Assembly (NCBI GenBank): GCA_964016985.1
Contig: OZ024825.1
Coordinates: 5,512,056-5,576,055, forward strand
Reading direction: 5' to 3'
Length of the DNA: 64,000 nt
Origin: Anodontia alba
Lineage: Eukaryota; Mollusca; Bivalvia; Lucinida; Lucinidae
A program made the translations under genes and the position numbers. This document shows positions 63,718 to 64,000 of this stretch, piece after piece (position 1 is the first letter of the stretch; every line of letters starts with the position of its first letter). The notes beneath the pieces were generated by a model that was not told the DNA's origin, did not search any database, and saw only the letters and a list, made by a program, of their open reading frames with translations.

Positions 63718-64000
63718 TACTGTATTTACCTTCAATATTTGGACATCTGGGCCCAGCTGTTCAAAACTAATGATGTTATTAGTTGACGTATCGTTAAAAC
63801 TTTGATCATTAAATATGGCATATATGCTAATATTTTTGCTGAAAAAATTTGAGTAGATTTTGTATTTGCAAAAACTACTCACATTTTTCAGCAAAAATAT
63901 CTGTGAATTAGATATTGTATTACCAGAAAAGTCAACATTTTGACCACTAAAGAGCTTGTTAAGCTAACGATGCTTTGAACAACTGGGCCCTGAACTCCTT
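63718..64000. mobile_element. D-family MITE inside an A element
   Basis: A: TACTGTATTTACCTTCAATA to GGACAT, then D 63750-63989 (GGCCCAGCTGTTCAAAAC to GCTTTGAACAACTGGGCC, CTG each side), then A resumes with AACTCCTT at the window edge. Confidence 0.82.

Noticed and set aside
1..64000. A second host protein gene
   Set aside because: I read both strands for splice-linked conserved segments and found only the transporter; remaining open frames are short, isolated or inside repeats. A fast-evolving gene could still be missed.

Overview
The window is animal nuclear DNA, most likely from a bivalve mollusc. It holds one split protein gene whose introns have GT-AG ends. It is AT-rich and packed with short inverted-repeat transposons, tRNA-derived SINEs, and tandem-core elements like the 'pearl' family known from bivalves. 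The species cannot be named from sequence alone. I see no bacterial, phage or CRISPR features.

The gene is on the minus strand and is the 3' half of an ABCA-subfamily transporter, closest by recalled family sequence to ABCA2. Nineteen exons between 62545 and 10181 can be joined by hand with every splice phase agreeing. They encode 1016 residues plus one split first codon, with no internal stop. The 5' half (first membrane domain and first ATPase) lies beyond the right edge. Residue numbers below count from the first complete codon in the window. In gene order: exons 1-6 give the first helix of membrane domain 2 and its large extracellular loop. Exons 7-11 give the remaining helices. Exons 12-18 give the second ATPase domain, with Walker A in exon 14, Q-loop in exon 15, signature in exon 16, Walker B at the exon 16/17 join and H-loop in exon 17. 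Exon 19 gives the C-terminal VFINF motif and an acidic tail.

Coding sequence is about 3 kb of the roughly 52 kb gene span. Most of the rest is mobile DNA, described here as lettered families. A: TIR TACCGTATTTACC. B: TIR TACCGTAAATGTCC. C: TTAA-flanked CCCTTGTCCTGCTGA. D: GGCCCAGTTGTTCAAA with 3-bp CWG target duplications. E: ACGAAAACACGCC. F: TAGCTCCAGATAAG. G and H: TTAA-flanked CCCTTAGCACTC and CCCTTAAAGTGCC. I: GGCCCCGAGGTT. J: hairpins around AAAGGAAAGAATTTGC. K: GAGGGTTGAGCGCAAGACT. P: ACGT-rich palindromes. There are also pogo/Tc1-like elements with TA duplications, two SINE families, a LINE fragment, a mariner transposase fossil and eight pearl-like arrays.

The most unusual signals are: (1) the same hairpin core carried inside element families with different ends; (2) transposons lying within 7-30 bp of several splice sites, including acceptors whose branch point must be inside or beside a transposon; (3) two local duplications of exon starts, one split by a D element; (4) many nested insertions that give a relative age order. 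I found no convincing new enzyme system or second host gene.
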